This document shows positions 53,201 to 63,345 of a stretch of DNA of 64,000 nt, piece after piece. The notes under the pieces are model-generated. The model saw only the letters and a list, made by a program, of their open reading frames with translations. It was not told the DNA's origin and did not search any database. Within the stretch, counting starts at the first letter, position 1, and each line of letters begins with the position of its first letter. The stretch is from Loripinus fragilis (Eukaryota > Mollusca > Bivalvia > Lucinida > Lucinidae). The position numbers and the translations under genes are program-made. Location of the stretch: the NCBI GenBank assembly GCA_964019695.1, contig OZ026521.1:29974601-30038600 (forward strand). The letters run 5' to 3'.

Positions 53201-53810
53201 AAGACGTAGAAAACACAAGCTTTTGCTTCTTTATAAAATGTTCAACAATCTGTCACCTTTATATCTTTGTTCCTTAATACCTCCTACTGTAGATACACAA
53301 TCTTCTTACAACCTTCGCAATGCACACAACATTCGTACAATACACTCACGAACAACACAGTATTTTAACTCTTTTCTGCCTTCGAGCATCAGAGAGTGGA
53401 ACACTTTACCCCTTGATGTGCGAAATTGTGATTCGATTAACAGTTTTAAACGCAAATTGAACTCAGATATTAATGTTGTCCCAAAATATTTTTACACTGG
53501 TAACAGAAAAGCCCAGGTACTTCATGTCAGAATTCGTACCAAATGTAGCTCTCTAAACAATGATCTCTATCAAAAAGGAATCAATGAATCGCCTCTCTGT
53601 CTCTGTGGCCATGTTGAAAATGCCGACCACTTTCTCATGAAATGTCATAATTATCAAGCACAAAGAGTTGAGCTCGTGCGTGCTGTTTCTCAGCATACTT
53701 CCGTAACACTACAGACTCTCCTATTTGGTAACAACTCGCTCCCTATGAACATAAACATCGAAATTTTTGAAGCTGTGCAAACATATATTGTTAACACCAA
53801 ACGATTTTAA
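50295..53810 (+). CDS. Non-LTR retrotransposon ORF2 (endonuclease plus RT)
   Basis: An uninterrupted frame (1171 codons from the ATG at 50295; it is open from 50262). Residue numbers count from 50262. A 2A-like motif is at 104-112. An apurinic-type endonuclease follows at about 140-355 (HHNVQS; FTETW with E172; TGDFN at 277-281; SSLIDIIL; HCPVFG). Reverse transcriptase is at about 565-850: GKAVGPDGIS, NYRPVSLL, FCDISKAFDRVWH (D714), GVPQGSILGPLLFLLFINDI and the catalytic FADD (800-803). The C-terminal region has FIRPLLEYADVIWDN, LPSSIREWNTLP and a Cys/His cluster CLCGHVENADHFLMKC. The layout fits CR1/Jockey-like APE-type LINEs, which copy their RNA at the target site. The frame is intact, so the insertion is young, but the endonuclease S-D-H motif reads R-F-H. 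No RNase H domain was recognised. Confidence 0.95.
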   Translation: MRIYRCSFNFFLLFHMLTCLTIHHQTIYGYSITISIKQNQVLPYLCAKHSYSKRTIPGKEYRPNQEYTTFVLGNFYHMVFSLLMVHLLLLQSGDVHPNPGPSSFSSDTSDNMSRSSASSILDSINLSRHLSFVHHNVQSIVPKLDMILAEFFDFDVLAFTETWLNPNITSDDISLISYHHPERKDRVADNHGGVIVYIKDSIHYVRRRDLEPNGVECIWVELTLRQKHVLFGVFYRPQSADALYFSSIEDSIHLAVDTGINDIIITGDFNYNMLNAHTSNKIKSICEQFSLTQTIDNPTHFTEHSSSLIDIILTNNETNMVYSGVGDPFLNQEIRFHCPVFGILNFTKPKFKSYTRHTWSYDRGDYNLLCEKAADTNWNILSDPDINIHTKNITNHIISISKACIPNRLTRIKPDEPLWMNTNIKRYIRKRKRAYKQAKRTNIPSHWRKFRAIRNRVITMIRESKKTLNETIENKLNSNTLTSRDWWSTLKSVISPTNSSSIPPLENNGQTYTDNLDKANLLNNYFREQTLINDDNVNVPDVANYDIENELSSIILTPAEIEIVLKSLPVGKAVGPDGISNKILRELSVELSLPFCSLFNQSLQTGVFPDCWKISNVCPIPKSGNRSSISNYRPVSLLCTSEKVFERTVFKHIFNHFQYNNILTPLQSGFIPGDSTVNQLTYLYDSFSHALDFGKGVRVVFCDISKAFDRVWHEGLLKKLEAAGITGHLLTWFRSYLSDRRQRVVLPGVESAWNFIRAGVPQGSILGPLLFLLFINDIVTDIGSNIRLFADDTSLFIIVENPDMAAELLNMDLEKIMEWGKRWLVTFNPTKTESLLISRKINQPVHPPLFMDNQIIEEVSSHKHLGIFLSNDCSWHKHIDYVKEKAWVRINVMRRLKFRLNRKSLETIYFSFIRPLLEYADVIWDNCTYYEKLELDKIQSEAARIVSGATKLVSLHALYEEVGWESLEKRRRKHKLLLLYKMFNNLSPLYLCSLIPPTVDTQSSYNLRNAHNIRTIHSRTTQYFNSFLPSSIREWNTLPLDVRNCDSINSFKRKLNSDINVVPKYFYTGNRKAQVLHVRIRTKCSSLNNDLYQKGINESPLCLCGHVENADHFLMKCHNYQAQRVELVRAVSQHTSVTLQTLLFGNNSLPMNINIEIFEAVQTYIVNTKRF
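50571..50597 (+). other. 2A-like translational recoding motif in LINE ORF2
   Basis: The codons encode GDVHPNPGP after a hydrophobic run (MVHLLLLQS). This matches the 2A consensus D-[VI]-E-x-N-P-G-P except H for E. 2A motifs stop peptide-bond formation between the final G and P and are known in N-termini of APE-type LINEs of several invertebrates. Here it would separate a leader of about 110 residues from the endonuclease-RT protein. Activity with H is uncertain. Confidence 0.75.
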
Positions 53811-54450
53811 AACAACACCTATCACATAGAAGTATAAAAACGAAAAGTAGGAAAGACGGTACAAGGTTTCAGATTCGTACCCCAAGTCTACTCATTCATC
53901 ATCATTTTTTTTTCTTTTTTTTAAGTATTCAATTTTCATAGAAACAGTTAGTGCATTTCTGACATTATACAATTTCTAACGTTGAAATCAACATTAACAA
54001 ACTACTAGCTTGCATTTTCCCTCTCTTTTCAGTGATTTTTGTTATAAAGTATTTTTTCTGTTCTACATTTTCACATTACGTTAACAGACCTTTGCACCAA
54101 ATAGAATGATTAGACCTGCTAAAATTTCAGATCGCCATAACGAAGTGCTCAATAGTGCACATAATGTATGTGTTAATTAAAAGAGAGCAACAGCACAATA
54201 ACAGTGCCATTTATGAAGACGTAACATACACATACTTGGCACAAAGGTATGTTGACGTAACAAGTAAGATTGTGTTAAAGTATTATATTTCAACAGCTTA
54301 AAAACAACGCCATTATATTTACATCTGATTATTGCTAGGAGAAGAATAACATAAGCTTCCAGCTTTCGTTCTAATCCTTTTACATTATGTAGCTTGTATA
54401 TATTTGTATGTGTATCTTACCAAGTTGAAATAAAATATGTTTAAACTATC
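53811..54450 (+). mobile_element. Probable LINE 3' untranslated region
   Basis: Follows the ORF2 stop. The last recognisable phrase before unrelated sequence is 'TACCAAGTTGAAATAAAATA' (54420-54439), which could be the 3' terminus. The border is inferred, not proven. Confidence 0.4.
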
Positions 54451-54699
54451 GACATACATTTTGAAGACTGTCTGTCTGCCTGTCTGTCTGTTAACAAACC
54501 TATGTCGCCCTTTGCTTCAAAATCACTTGTTTAAACAGAGACGTCCCAAGCCAAAAACGACCTGATATGTCAATACAAAGAAAATATGTGGTGGTGATTT
54601 GGTAACCCAGAGCGTCTGACCAGTATTCCAAGGGTTGTGGGCTTGAGCAGCAAACTTTGCCTGCTGCCTGTCTGCTTAAAACATGATCTATGCTCAGTG
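54451..54699. other. CTGT microsatellite and unassigned DNA
   Basis: CTGTCTGC/CTGT repeats at 54467-54492. Nothing else is recognised. Confidence 0.5.
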
Positions 54700-54990
54700 T
54701 AGACCAAGTTTTTGTGAAAGCTTAACGTGTAACCTCAAGGACAGATTCCAAAGATATTCTGTCACTGGGAGGAAAGAAGAAGGCAAAGATAAGGAATCAA
54801 CCAAATAAACCACCCGACTCAGGACACCACATGGGGAAGTGACGAAAACAGAATACATCACACACAAGAGAGCCAAGAGATTAGTCATTTCCCAGCAGGT
54901 GACTACAAGGCTGCAAGGAAAAGACAAGACAGTATGACACGAAACACAAATAACAAAAGGATCCTCAAAAGAAACACTGCCCTGGAACGG
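54700..54990 (+). repeat. Family-E repeat copy (plus strand)
   Basis: 'AGGCAAAGATAAGGAATCAA', 'GACTCAGGACACCACATGGG' and 'TTTCCCAGCAGGTGACTACA' match, inverted, the pair at 17450-17995. The tail 'GAAACACTGCCCTGGAACGG' then 'TCAGCAAAGAA' resembles the end of family B. Confidence 0.55.
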
Positions 54991-55668
54991 TCAGCAAAGA
55001 AACAGCTAGAGGGCATAAACATGTTTGACTGTACCAACCTCGCCCTTATTTCTGATGTTGATCAAGACAAATGGAGTCAACAAGGATATAAACCAGGCTA
55101 AGCGTCGTTGACATTTTACAATGACCTGACAGCTGTTAACAAGGAGAGACATTCTCAATAATATCAGCTTAACAGCACATGCCCTTAATATGATATGGTT
55201 AAATTCCAGTCACAAATCCCTTTTGGCTCTTCTGGTTAGCCTAATTAGGTGGTTTCTTGTCATATTTGGGAAACAAAAGCATCGGACTTGTGTTATAATT
55301 GGTTGATTTCTGTCGAAAACTGTTGAACCGCAATAACTATGGACTATAGTGAAATGAACATGTCCAATAAAGGCAAAAACACTGAAAACCATTGATGTTT
55401 ACTTTGATATTCATAGCTGATCAAATTGCTGACGAAACAAACTAGGTATCAAAAAAGTTAGATCATAATGGTTTTGCAGAATTTAACTGGATCCTTGAGA
55501 AAAACACATTTTATTACATGATTCGAGTACAGGTTAATATGGGTATACTAGCGTGGGCTATTTTTTTAAACAATTGGCTAGAAAAGCGGAAAAAATTCAG
55601 ATTAAACATGAATTCAAATACGACATTTTCATAAGCAATCATTGTAGTGAACATTTTTTTATTGTTGA
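54991..55668. other. No gene seen
   Basis: The minus-strand frame 55210-55392 has no splice or family support. Confidence 0.4.
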
Positions 55669-56042
55669 TTAAAGCTGCATATTCTGTAACTTTTGATCTT
55701 TTAATTTTAGAACTTATGTTTCTATTTTTCAAGAACACAGTAAAATAACTAAAATTCAGGTAAAAAATATACCAATTTCGTAAATCTTAACAAATTATCA
55801 GTATCAAAACAACAGCATTTATGTTAAAATTACCTGTCTATAATTATTGGAGGGACGCAAATAATTACTAACAAGAGAAAAACACACCTGTTTTATAAGA
55901 TAATTCACTTTTCCGTGCAGTTTTCAGCTATAGTGAACAGATTTATTGTGACAGCAAAACTTAATTCTACTTTTACAAATGATTTAAAAAGAAAATAAAA
56001 AAATTCGAAAAATATCAAAAGTTACAGAGTATGCAGCTTTAA
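55669..56042. mobile_element. TTAA-flanked MITE (copy 2)
   Basis: TTAA then AGCTGCATATTCTGTAACTT at the left, GTTACAGAGTATGCAGCT then TTAA at the right. About 40 bases longer than copy 1 (14071-14404), with an extra 'GGAGGGACGCAAATAATTAC' segment; otherwise about 85% alike. Confidence 0.88.
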
Positions 56043-56282
56043 ACATAAGAATACATGACAGTGGTTTCTATTCTGTATTTGCTTACAAAGGTGGCATGTC
56101 AGAGAACAAAATTTATTAGTTTATATACATGCTGGTATGGAAAATGCATTTTATCTCGTTTGTAAGGTGATTCACTAAATAATGTGGAAAAAAATACAAG
56201 TTTGTCTAAATACTGCTAATAAATTCACTGATATTCAACGCAATAATTTGTAAAAAAAATAAGTTAGTATGATCAGAAAATA
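56043..56282. other. No gene seen
   Basis: Nothing recognised. Confidence 0.4.
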
Positions 56283-56570
56283 CCACAATTACATACTAAA
56301 GACCAACTCACGACACCATGAGAAAGAGCACATAACATTTATAGTAACAATACATCTGTAAGACAATAATAGCAAAGTAACCAGCTTTCTCTTCCTCTTC
56401 AGAATGATTGCAAAACTAGAATGGACACAAGGTGTTGCATAACAAAACAAAGACAAACACAGAACTCCCACAAACAATGGGGAGTACAATTAACAATAGA
56501 TCAACAACAACAGAACCACCGCCTTAGAACGGTCAGCAACCTAAGCCACCGGGGCGGGGGGGGGGGGGCT
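56283..56570 (-). mobile_element. Family-B repeat copy (minus)
   Basis: Ends with CCTAAGCCACCGGGG, the mirror of the start of 19475-19772, followed by a G run. The interior 'GAATGATTGCAAAACTAGAA' and 'ACAACAACAGAACCACCGCC' correspond to the inverted sequence of that copy. Confidence 0.75.
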
Positions 56571-56572
56571 TA

Positions 56573-56730
56573 ATTAATTTAACTGGCGCTAAATCTTTGC
56601 CCTAGATTATGTTGTGGCTAAAACAAAAAAATGTTTAGTTCACATGGAGGCTTCCTAACTAATGCAATGTATCGTCACAGAGAAACAACCAAACCAAATT
56701 AACACATCATGATGATACTAAGAAACTGAC
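56573..56730. repeat. Family-C repeat copy
   Basis: 'CTAAATCTTTGCCCTAGATT', 'AAATGTTTAGTTCACATGGA' and 'CAAATTAACACATCATGATG' match the two copies at 34780-35110. Confidence 0.7.
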
Positions 56731-57094
56731 TCATGGCTGTAACACTGTAAAGGATTGTCCCAACAGTAGTTATTATTTAACTGTTATGCATCTATATCAT
56801 TTTTTGCCGACTTTGTCACACTCCTGAAAAATATATTTTATCATTTTGGGAAAACAAAACAATTACATGTATCATTGAAAGCGTGTGTCAGCATATTCTA
56901 CATTTTTTTAATTAACAATACCAATAACTTGGATCAAATCACAATTATGTAACTATTCACACTAAAGTTCACAATCTTGATATGTGCTGATTCACAACCT
57001 TTTCATCTTCTTTCTTTTTGATGTATTACACCAAAAATTGTCCCATTTTTTTAAAAAAATTAAGTTGTATTTACGCACGAAACTACTCCAGACA
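56731..57094. other. No gene seen
   Basis: Nothing recognised. Confidence 0.4.
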
Positions 57095-57395
57095 TAATGT
57101 CTTCTATCACATGACGTCGAGTCTGGGAGTGACATAACGCCATGCAATAAAATCGATAAACCACTTGTGGGTTACAGATTTAGTAACGTTACGTAATGAC
57201 GGCCATTATACATGTTATAACGTTGCGTAAAAGATGGCAACATCTTGAGGTTTTCATGCCAAACAAATGCAATTTTAAAGCAATTTTAATGTCCTGTGAT
57301 AGATAAAATCTAATATTCGTGCTCCTGTATTATTGAATTTATTAAACGAGTTGTGGAAAAGCGATAAATGCGAGGTTTATAAAACATGAGTACTC
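57095..57395. mobile_element. Dispersed element (copy 2 of 10835-11150)
   Basis: 'ACATGACGTCGAGTCTGGGA', 'AACGCCATGCAATAAAATCG' and 'TTCGTGCTCCTGTATTATTG' align with copy 1. The terminal palindrome is broken after AGCGATAAATGCGAGG. Confidence 0.8.
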
Positions 57396-57568
57396 CTGTA
57401 AGATCTTCTTCTTATGTCACATTCCTGACATTCAGCAAAATATCATTTGCACAAATGTTGTACCTAAAATAAAATTGACAAAAATTAATTCTCAAAATAA
57501 CAAACGGTAAAATGAAACTCAAATTTTATATAGATGAGTTTTGCAATGGTTTACACTGTACAATTTCT

Positions 57569-57791
57569 TGAGCCGCGACATGAGATTTCCAACAAAGTTG
57601 TAGGTGCGACCAGCAAAGCCTCAGATCAGCCTGTGCATATTCGCAGTCTGATCAGAACCTTTGCCAGTCGCTTGAATATTTTATGAGTGGTAAGCTTCTG
57701 ACCGAACATCAATTGGAGTTTCTAAGTTTAAAAGGAGGCTGAAAAGGCTCGTCAAAATGACACATTGTCGACAATCAGATATCACGGCTCA
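57569..57791. mobile_element. MITE with 32-bp TIRs (copy 4, inverted)
   Basis: Starts TGAGCCGCGACATGAGATTT, ends GATATCACGGCTCA. The interior reads inverted relative to the other copies (GGTGCGACCAGCAAAGCCTC; TAAAAGGAGGCTG). Confidence 0.8.
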
Positions 57792-58381
57792 TTTATCCAA
57801 TTTGAAAAGAATGGGTTGAATGCGACAGTTTGTTGAAAATTACCACAACTGAAAATCCTATATATATTTGCATGAGATTTATTTTACAACTTGATATTTA
57901 GAACATTTCTCACGTACATGCATGTATTTAAGAATGTAAAGTTTTAGACTATATGAACATGTCGTTGGTGTGAAATAGATAAATCAGTCCCAAATATACT
58001 ACTCCTGGGTAGGATACAACCACATATATAAGTGACTTCAAATTCCATCAAATGAAATGTTCACGACGTATGTAGAAGTGTACCTGATCCTAGGATAGAT
58101 AGTACGGGCTAGTTTAAACATATTTTATTTGATAAACTCTTTACATGTGTACAAATAAAGCATGCATACTAATCTATTACAGAGTATATAAACTGGGATT
58201 CAGAAAGAAGTCTTGACGACTTATTAAAAAAAAAAGTTTTCCAATATATATATAAGTTGCTATAGATATATAAATTCTCGTGAAAACAATATCGAAGATC
58301 AAATGATCCTCAATCGTATTAATAGAAATTTTCTATGAGAACATATTGTCTTTTCGTATAGGCATATTCACAACAAAAAAT
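57792..58381. other. No gene seen
   Basis: AT-rich; nothing recognised. Confidence 0.4.
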
Positions 58382-58419
58382 TATGACTACTCTATATGCA
58401 TCACATATTGGTCGATATA

Positions 58420-58467
<48 letters not shown>

Positions 58468-58528
58468 GCCCCTTAATCTAGAACAAAAATTATGACTACT
58501 CTATATGCATCACATATTGGTCGATATA

Positions 58529-58582
<54 letters not shown>

Positions 58583-58600
58583 GCTCCTTAATCTAGAACA
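58382..58600. repeat. 109-bp direct repeat with GA microsatellite
   Basis: Two copies of TATGACTACTCTATATGCAT, then GGTCGATATAGAATT, a (GA)n tract of about 40-55 bases and GACGCCCCTTAATCTAGAAC; starts are at 58382 and 58491. It directly abuts the 3' end of the minus-strand LINE fragment. Confidence 0.9.
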
Positions 58601-58920
58601 AAACGTATGCTGTCAGAAATGTATTTCTGAACTGTTTGAAATATTAACTTGTTGTGGTGGTTATTAAGAGTTGTGTCTCCATATAAGAAGTCATTTAGAC
58701 TTGGAACAAAAAAAGTAGACAATGTAGTGATCATATCTCTTCTAGCTTGAATATATTGTGGACATTCTAATAGAAAATGATTTGTTGCTTTTACACTGCC
58801 ACAAGCACATAATGGGTCGTCAATAATATTTTTAGAGTGTAGATGCTGGCTTAGAGAGCTGCATTTAGTTCTTAACCTAGAATGGTGTATATGTAGCAAT
58901 ATGTTGCCTGAACTGTAATA
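58588..58920 (-). pseudogene. LINE ORF2 C-terminal fragment
   Basis: The minus-strand frame encodes ILLHIHHSRLRTKCSSLSQH, then IIDDPLCACGSVKATNHFLL and ECPQYIQARRDM. This matches the tail of the intact ORF2 at 50295-53810 (VLHVRIRTKCSSLNNDLYQK; ESPLCLCGHVENADHFLMKC). The Cys/His cluster (C-x-C, H, C) is preserved and the frame ends with a natural stop after SDSIRFVLD. It is a severely 5'-truncated insertion; its 3' side runs into the GA-containing direct repeat. Confidence 0.88.
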
Positions 58921-59849
58921 GAGCAATATTATGACTTACTGCAATGTAGGCAGTTTTAAACTACGTTAGTGACCTCAATAACAGCAAATGACATGTATGC
59001 GTACCCTTCCTTGAGTAATGTGTATGTAAGCATACGTAAAATAGAAATCTATAACTCAGCACCCTAACTGGCTTGATCGCATTAAAATGGGGATAGCTGC
59101 CTTTAGGAAAAGAGAAGGTGTTCAGCTGTTCATGGGATGCAGCAATAGACCAGAGTTCTTAGAACAGTCCTAGGCTATTGAAAATACACCAACCTCTAAC
59201 TTGGTATTCCCAAACTGTCTTGAGTATCTAGCATGTAAAGTTTCAAATCAGATGAAGCACAAAAGATATGTTTTTCAAGAAAATAACACTTTAGTTAGCC
59301 TGGTTTTCTTGTTGTTGTTTTTTTAACAGACGTGTTTTTTATATTTGTCACACTTTTTTGATTCACTCCATTTTTGACCTGTTGTTTTGAAATATTTTTT
59401 CTATTCCGAAGGTGTGATTTGAAAAAAATATTCACCGATCAAATACATCTCTGGAAAAGCAGAAAATACTAATACAATAATCTTATTTTTGTATCAGAAA
59501 AAAACGACTAAAACTAGCCATTTTTTTAAATAGCCCTTATTTATACATTGAAATTCACACATTGGAATAAGATAGAACTTAGTGGCATTCATCCATCGTT
59601 TATGTATTCTATTTAAGCTTTAAACAGCTTTACGACTGCTGCACACTGTAAACGAGTCATTCAAATTGACAGAGTGTTCCCAACAGCAGCAATACAGGTT
59701 CTTGTAATATCTCTAGATATCATAATGTTGATATTTCAGAAAGGTCGTGAGAAATATATCATGAAAAATGTCAGGTCTATAATTTCATGAAAATTTCACA
59801 GAATAATTGCGTAATGAAATCGTCAGAATTCAGGACTTTAGTTAAGAGT
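58921..59849. other. No gene seen
   Basis: AT-rich; nothing recognised. Confidence 0.4.
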
Positions 59850-59985
59850 GCGGAACGAAAATTAAATTTTCGTATTTCTCAACCAATACATATGTTGTTG
59901 GTACTCAAAAGAACCATCTCAATGAGACGGTTCTTTTGAGCACCCAAAAACAAATTAAGTTAAAACTCATGGGTAAGAAAATATT
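59850..59985. mobile_element. Foldback family, complete copy
   Basis: 'TTTCTCAACCAATACATATG', then GTACTCAAAAGAACCATCTC, a short loop, and GAGACGGTTCTTTTGAGCAC, then 'GGGTAAGAAAATATTCACA'. Related pieces occur at 8655, 20545, 36255, 39263, 41300 and 62570. Confidence 0.8.
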
Positions 59986-60565
59986 CACAATTTTACACTG
60001 AAAATTTTTGTTTATCTATACATATGCGCCAGATGCTTTTTGTGTGATGCTCAGACGATCAGCAGGAAGTATCTCTCAAAAAGATAACTGTCTAAATAAC
60101 ATTTATCTTTGCGTTGACAATTGACACCCTCACGAGCAATTTTGACCAGATATTTACAGAACCGTTGGAACTCACACTTTTTACAGAACTTTCATGGACT
60201 CTTGTGCCAGAAGTAAAAGTTTGCTAGCTAACCAAGTATGCTGGTACATGTAATCAATGTCGCTAATCTGAAATCAAGGAGGATTTAGAAGAATTATCTG
60301 GCAAAATATATTTGACAAGTAACGCATTAAGAGGGACCAACTTTGTCTGGAATTAAATTTATAATCCTTCGGACTAATTAAGGAGCGTTGCAAAACTACA
60401 TTAACACTACTCGGGAATTAGATAAGATTAAGGAATAAATACTGGTAGTTGCTGGTATGTGGACACGAACTGCGACCTTGAATTTTCAGCTATTGCTTTT
60501 GTTGTTAAAGAAGGGGGACTTTTGTAAAGCTTGTTGCATTGTGTTTATATAAAATTGGTATCTTT
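59986..60565. other. No gene seen
   Basis: Nothing recognised. Confidence 0.4.
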
Positions 60566-60569
60566 CGAG

Positions 60570-60800
60570 GTTTGTTTGTTCTCTTCCTTTCATTGGATCC
60601 CTTCTATATTCATTAAATGTTGTTCATTTTGATGCTTTGCATCCCAGTCAACCATATTTGTCATGTCGGAATGATATCCTGTCTTTCTGGGTTGAACCAG
60701 TACTTAAGAGCGGATAAGGTGTCTTGCTCAAGGACTATACACAATATAGTAAGTCTCGATCTAGCAACACTTCGATACCCGGTCTAACTTTCTACCAGCT
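60570..60800 (-). mobile_element. Diverged tRNA-SINE copy
   Basis: 'CTGGGTTGAACCAGTACTTA' and 'GTGTCTTGCTCAAGGAC' match the SINE body at 1710-1921. The tRNA-like head is degenerate (TCGATACCCGG; TACCAGCTGACCCACT). Confidence 0.65.
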
Positions 60801-60839
60801 GACCCACTGTCATTTAGTATACCTCGTCGCCATTCAAAA

Positions 60840-61040
60840 TAGTGAGTATGATCAGGAAATACCACAATCACAAACTGCAGACAAACCAATGGCACCGCGA
60901 GGAAGAGCCACACAACAATCACAAGACAACAGGAAGACAAACCAAGCAAAGCAACCAGCTCTCTCTTCCCCATCAAGATGATTGCAAAACTAGGATTACA
61001 TAAAGTAACGTACAACAAAACGTACAACAACCATTGTTTG
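60840..61040 (-). mobile_element. Family-B repeat copy (minus)
   Basis: 'GTGAGTATGATCAGGAAATA', 'CACCGCGAGGAAGAGCCACA', 'CCAGCTCTCTCTTCCCCATC' and 'GTAACGTACAACAAAACG' are the inverse of 19580-19772. Confidence 0.8.
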
Positions 61041-61490
61041 AGACCAGGTAAGATACATACAGCCAGCTCATCTACAGAGACAAGCTAGAATATTTTTGAA
61101 TTTTGCATGTAGTACTTTCGCTATTATACTATTCAGAGTGCTATTAACAAAGGCGCTGTAATTTGAATGCAACAAATACAGCTGTGATATCTCTATATAA
61201 TGTAATTTTTGTTCGTAGTTTCTTTTGATTATTGCTACACTATTTAAACCAAAAACATATAAAAGTGATGTAACAAAAACCAGCTCATAACTCACGTATA
61301 GACAAAGCTTAATGACCACAGGATGGAAGACTGAGTTGATTGCTTTACTCTTTTCATTCCTCCTTTGAGTGTGGCGGTTCGGGCTTCGTGATGAGAATTA
61401 TTTAAACTATTTTCAGCTTATCTTATAGTCGGGGAACCAAGGTAGAAAAAATGCTAACCCTTTCACCCGAAAGGCATACGTCTGGATTTT
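61041..61490. other. No gene seen
   Basis: Nothing recognised. Confidence 0.4.
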
Positions 61491-61547
61491 GTATGGTTGC
61501 AAAGGTAGTTCTATTGTAATACCATAGAACTACCTTTGCAACCATAC
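61491..61547. repeat. Near-perfect palindrome
   Basis: GTATGGTTGCAAAGGTAGTT, CTAT, a short loop, then the exact complement ending ACTACCTTTGCAACCATAC. The stem is about 25 bp, longer than expected by chance, and is probably a foldback element core. Confidence 0.85.
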
Positions 61548-62564
61548 AAACTGAAACCACTGTACAGCAGATTCGATCGACTTACATAACGCCAGAGCAT
61601 TAAAGGTTCTACGGTAGCCCAGCAAGAACATGTCAAAATATTATTATTCAAAATGTCATATATTTTTATCAAAAACGTTCGAGATTGAAAAATATTGAGT
61701 TAATATAATGAAACAACATCGGCAAAGACCTCAGAAGCAGTGGTGGTCATCTAAGAATACTTATTATTGATTTTTAAGCATGTAGATTAGGGCATCCCGA
61801 TTGTGAAATTAAATTTATAGATTTCTTTGCCTCAAATCTCATTAAAACTGCATTTATTGCCCCAAAATGTATTTGCTTACTATGTATATATCACTTGGAA
61901 GCATATCTCGTAGAAAATTGCGTTGCTACTTATTCAATTCTATCCTCACGCTGAAGTGGTCTGAATTGCATATTTTTTTTAAATGAATAAATAAATTTTA
62001 AATTGATTGCGTTTAAAAAAAATGCATACTGTTAGACAGACGTTTGGGACAGAATTTAAGATAATTTATTTCATTTTCTATGGCAAACTAGAATGGTAGC
62101 TGAAAGTAAAAATATGAAATCACGATAATTTGATGTATTGTAATTTAATTCATGCCAGCTGGTGCGAAGTTAAATACTATGGACAACTTAAGAGCTGTTA
62201 AATGAAATTTATCAAGGTTTAAGAGATGTTCATCTCCAATATTTACAACAGCTTTGAAACAGAGGGTCATTGTAGGTACCGAGTGGAATTTTATCGACTG
62301 AAAACAATAATTTCGTTTAACAGTGGTGAAATAATGATGAAAAACTCGTATAACTATTATCATATCACCATGAAAAACATGTCTGTCCCCGTCTGAGATG
62401 AAGAAATGTAACATCATAGTATTTGTAAAGAACCTTGAAATGTCCCTAGAAAGATTATTTTGGTGCACAAATGACTGTCCATACTTTTAAATGCATTTGA
62501 TAGTGTATAACTGTATTATCGGACAGTCAAACGGCTTCTCATTCCCGTCCTTCAGAGAAAAAAT
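61548..62564. other. No gene seen
   Basis: The minus-strand frame at 62145-62468 has no family signature or convincing splice context. Confidence 0.4.
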
Positions 62565-62690
62565 ATTTTTGTTATTTCTCAACCAAAACATGTGTCGTGG
62601 GTACTTAAATGGACCTATTAAATAAGACGGTTCTTTTGAAGACCGAAAACAAACTCTTTAACTTATTGGTTAGGGAAACATCACAATTTC
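62565..62690. repeat. Foldback-family copy, diverged
   Basis: 'TTTCTCAACCAAAACATGTG', 'GGGTACTTAAA' and 'AAGACGGTTCTTTTGAAGAC' match the family at 59850-59985; the left hairpin arm is mutated. Confidence 0.65.
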
Positions 62691-63169
62691 TATGCAATGA
62701 AAGATTGCTTAAGTTGACCTATGTGGCATACAAAAATGCATTTTCCGCAAAATGCAATTCTGGTCGCATTGCTATACAGTGGTTTCATATCAAGCACTAT
62801 TTAAACTATCAGTATACAAGATTCCAGTCGTATACCTTTCGGGTGCAAAAATGTGTGTTTTTGCTTTGGTTCCCTGACTATTTAATACAGCACCTTAAAG
62901 CTTTGTTTGAAATATAAATGTTTTAATATTGCATATGCAGCTAGCGGTTACCAAAGGAAAAACTCAGTATCTAGTTCAGATATGGGCATCGTCGCTAGAG
63001 AAAATGCAATAAATTAAAATAAGTAAACTTGCTTCAGATGTTGTTATTCAATATGCATGCTAGTCTCTGTAGCTGAGCAGATCGATTGTGAATGTCTGGT
63101 CGCAAACCTCGATTACAAGGGGTTTACTTGAGAGGAGATCCAGATGAAAATTTCTGTACAAAGTAACAG
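62691..63169. other. No gene seen
   Basis: Nothing recognised. Confidence 0.4.
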
Positions 63170-63345
63170 TAAGTATGACTAGGAAATGCTACAATCACAC
63201 AGTGTAGACCAACCCACGACACCGTGAGGAAGAGACACAGAACACAGACAGCCAGAAACACAATTAAAGTTAAGCAAGCAGTCCTCTTATCATTAGCAAG
63301 ATGGTTGCCACCAAGAACCGCACCTAAAACAAGGACCCACTACAA
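63170..63345 (-). mobile_element. Family-B repeat copy (minus), diverged
   Basis: 'AGTATGACTAGGAAATGCTA', 'CACGACACCGTGAGGAAGAG' and 'AAGCAAGCAGTCCTCTTATC' are the inverse of the 16480 and 19475 copies. Confidence 0.7.
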
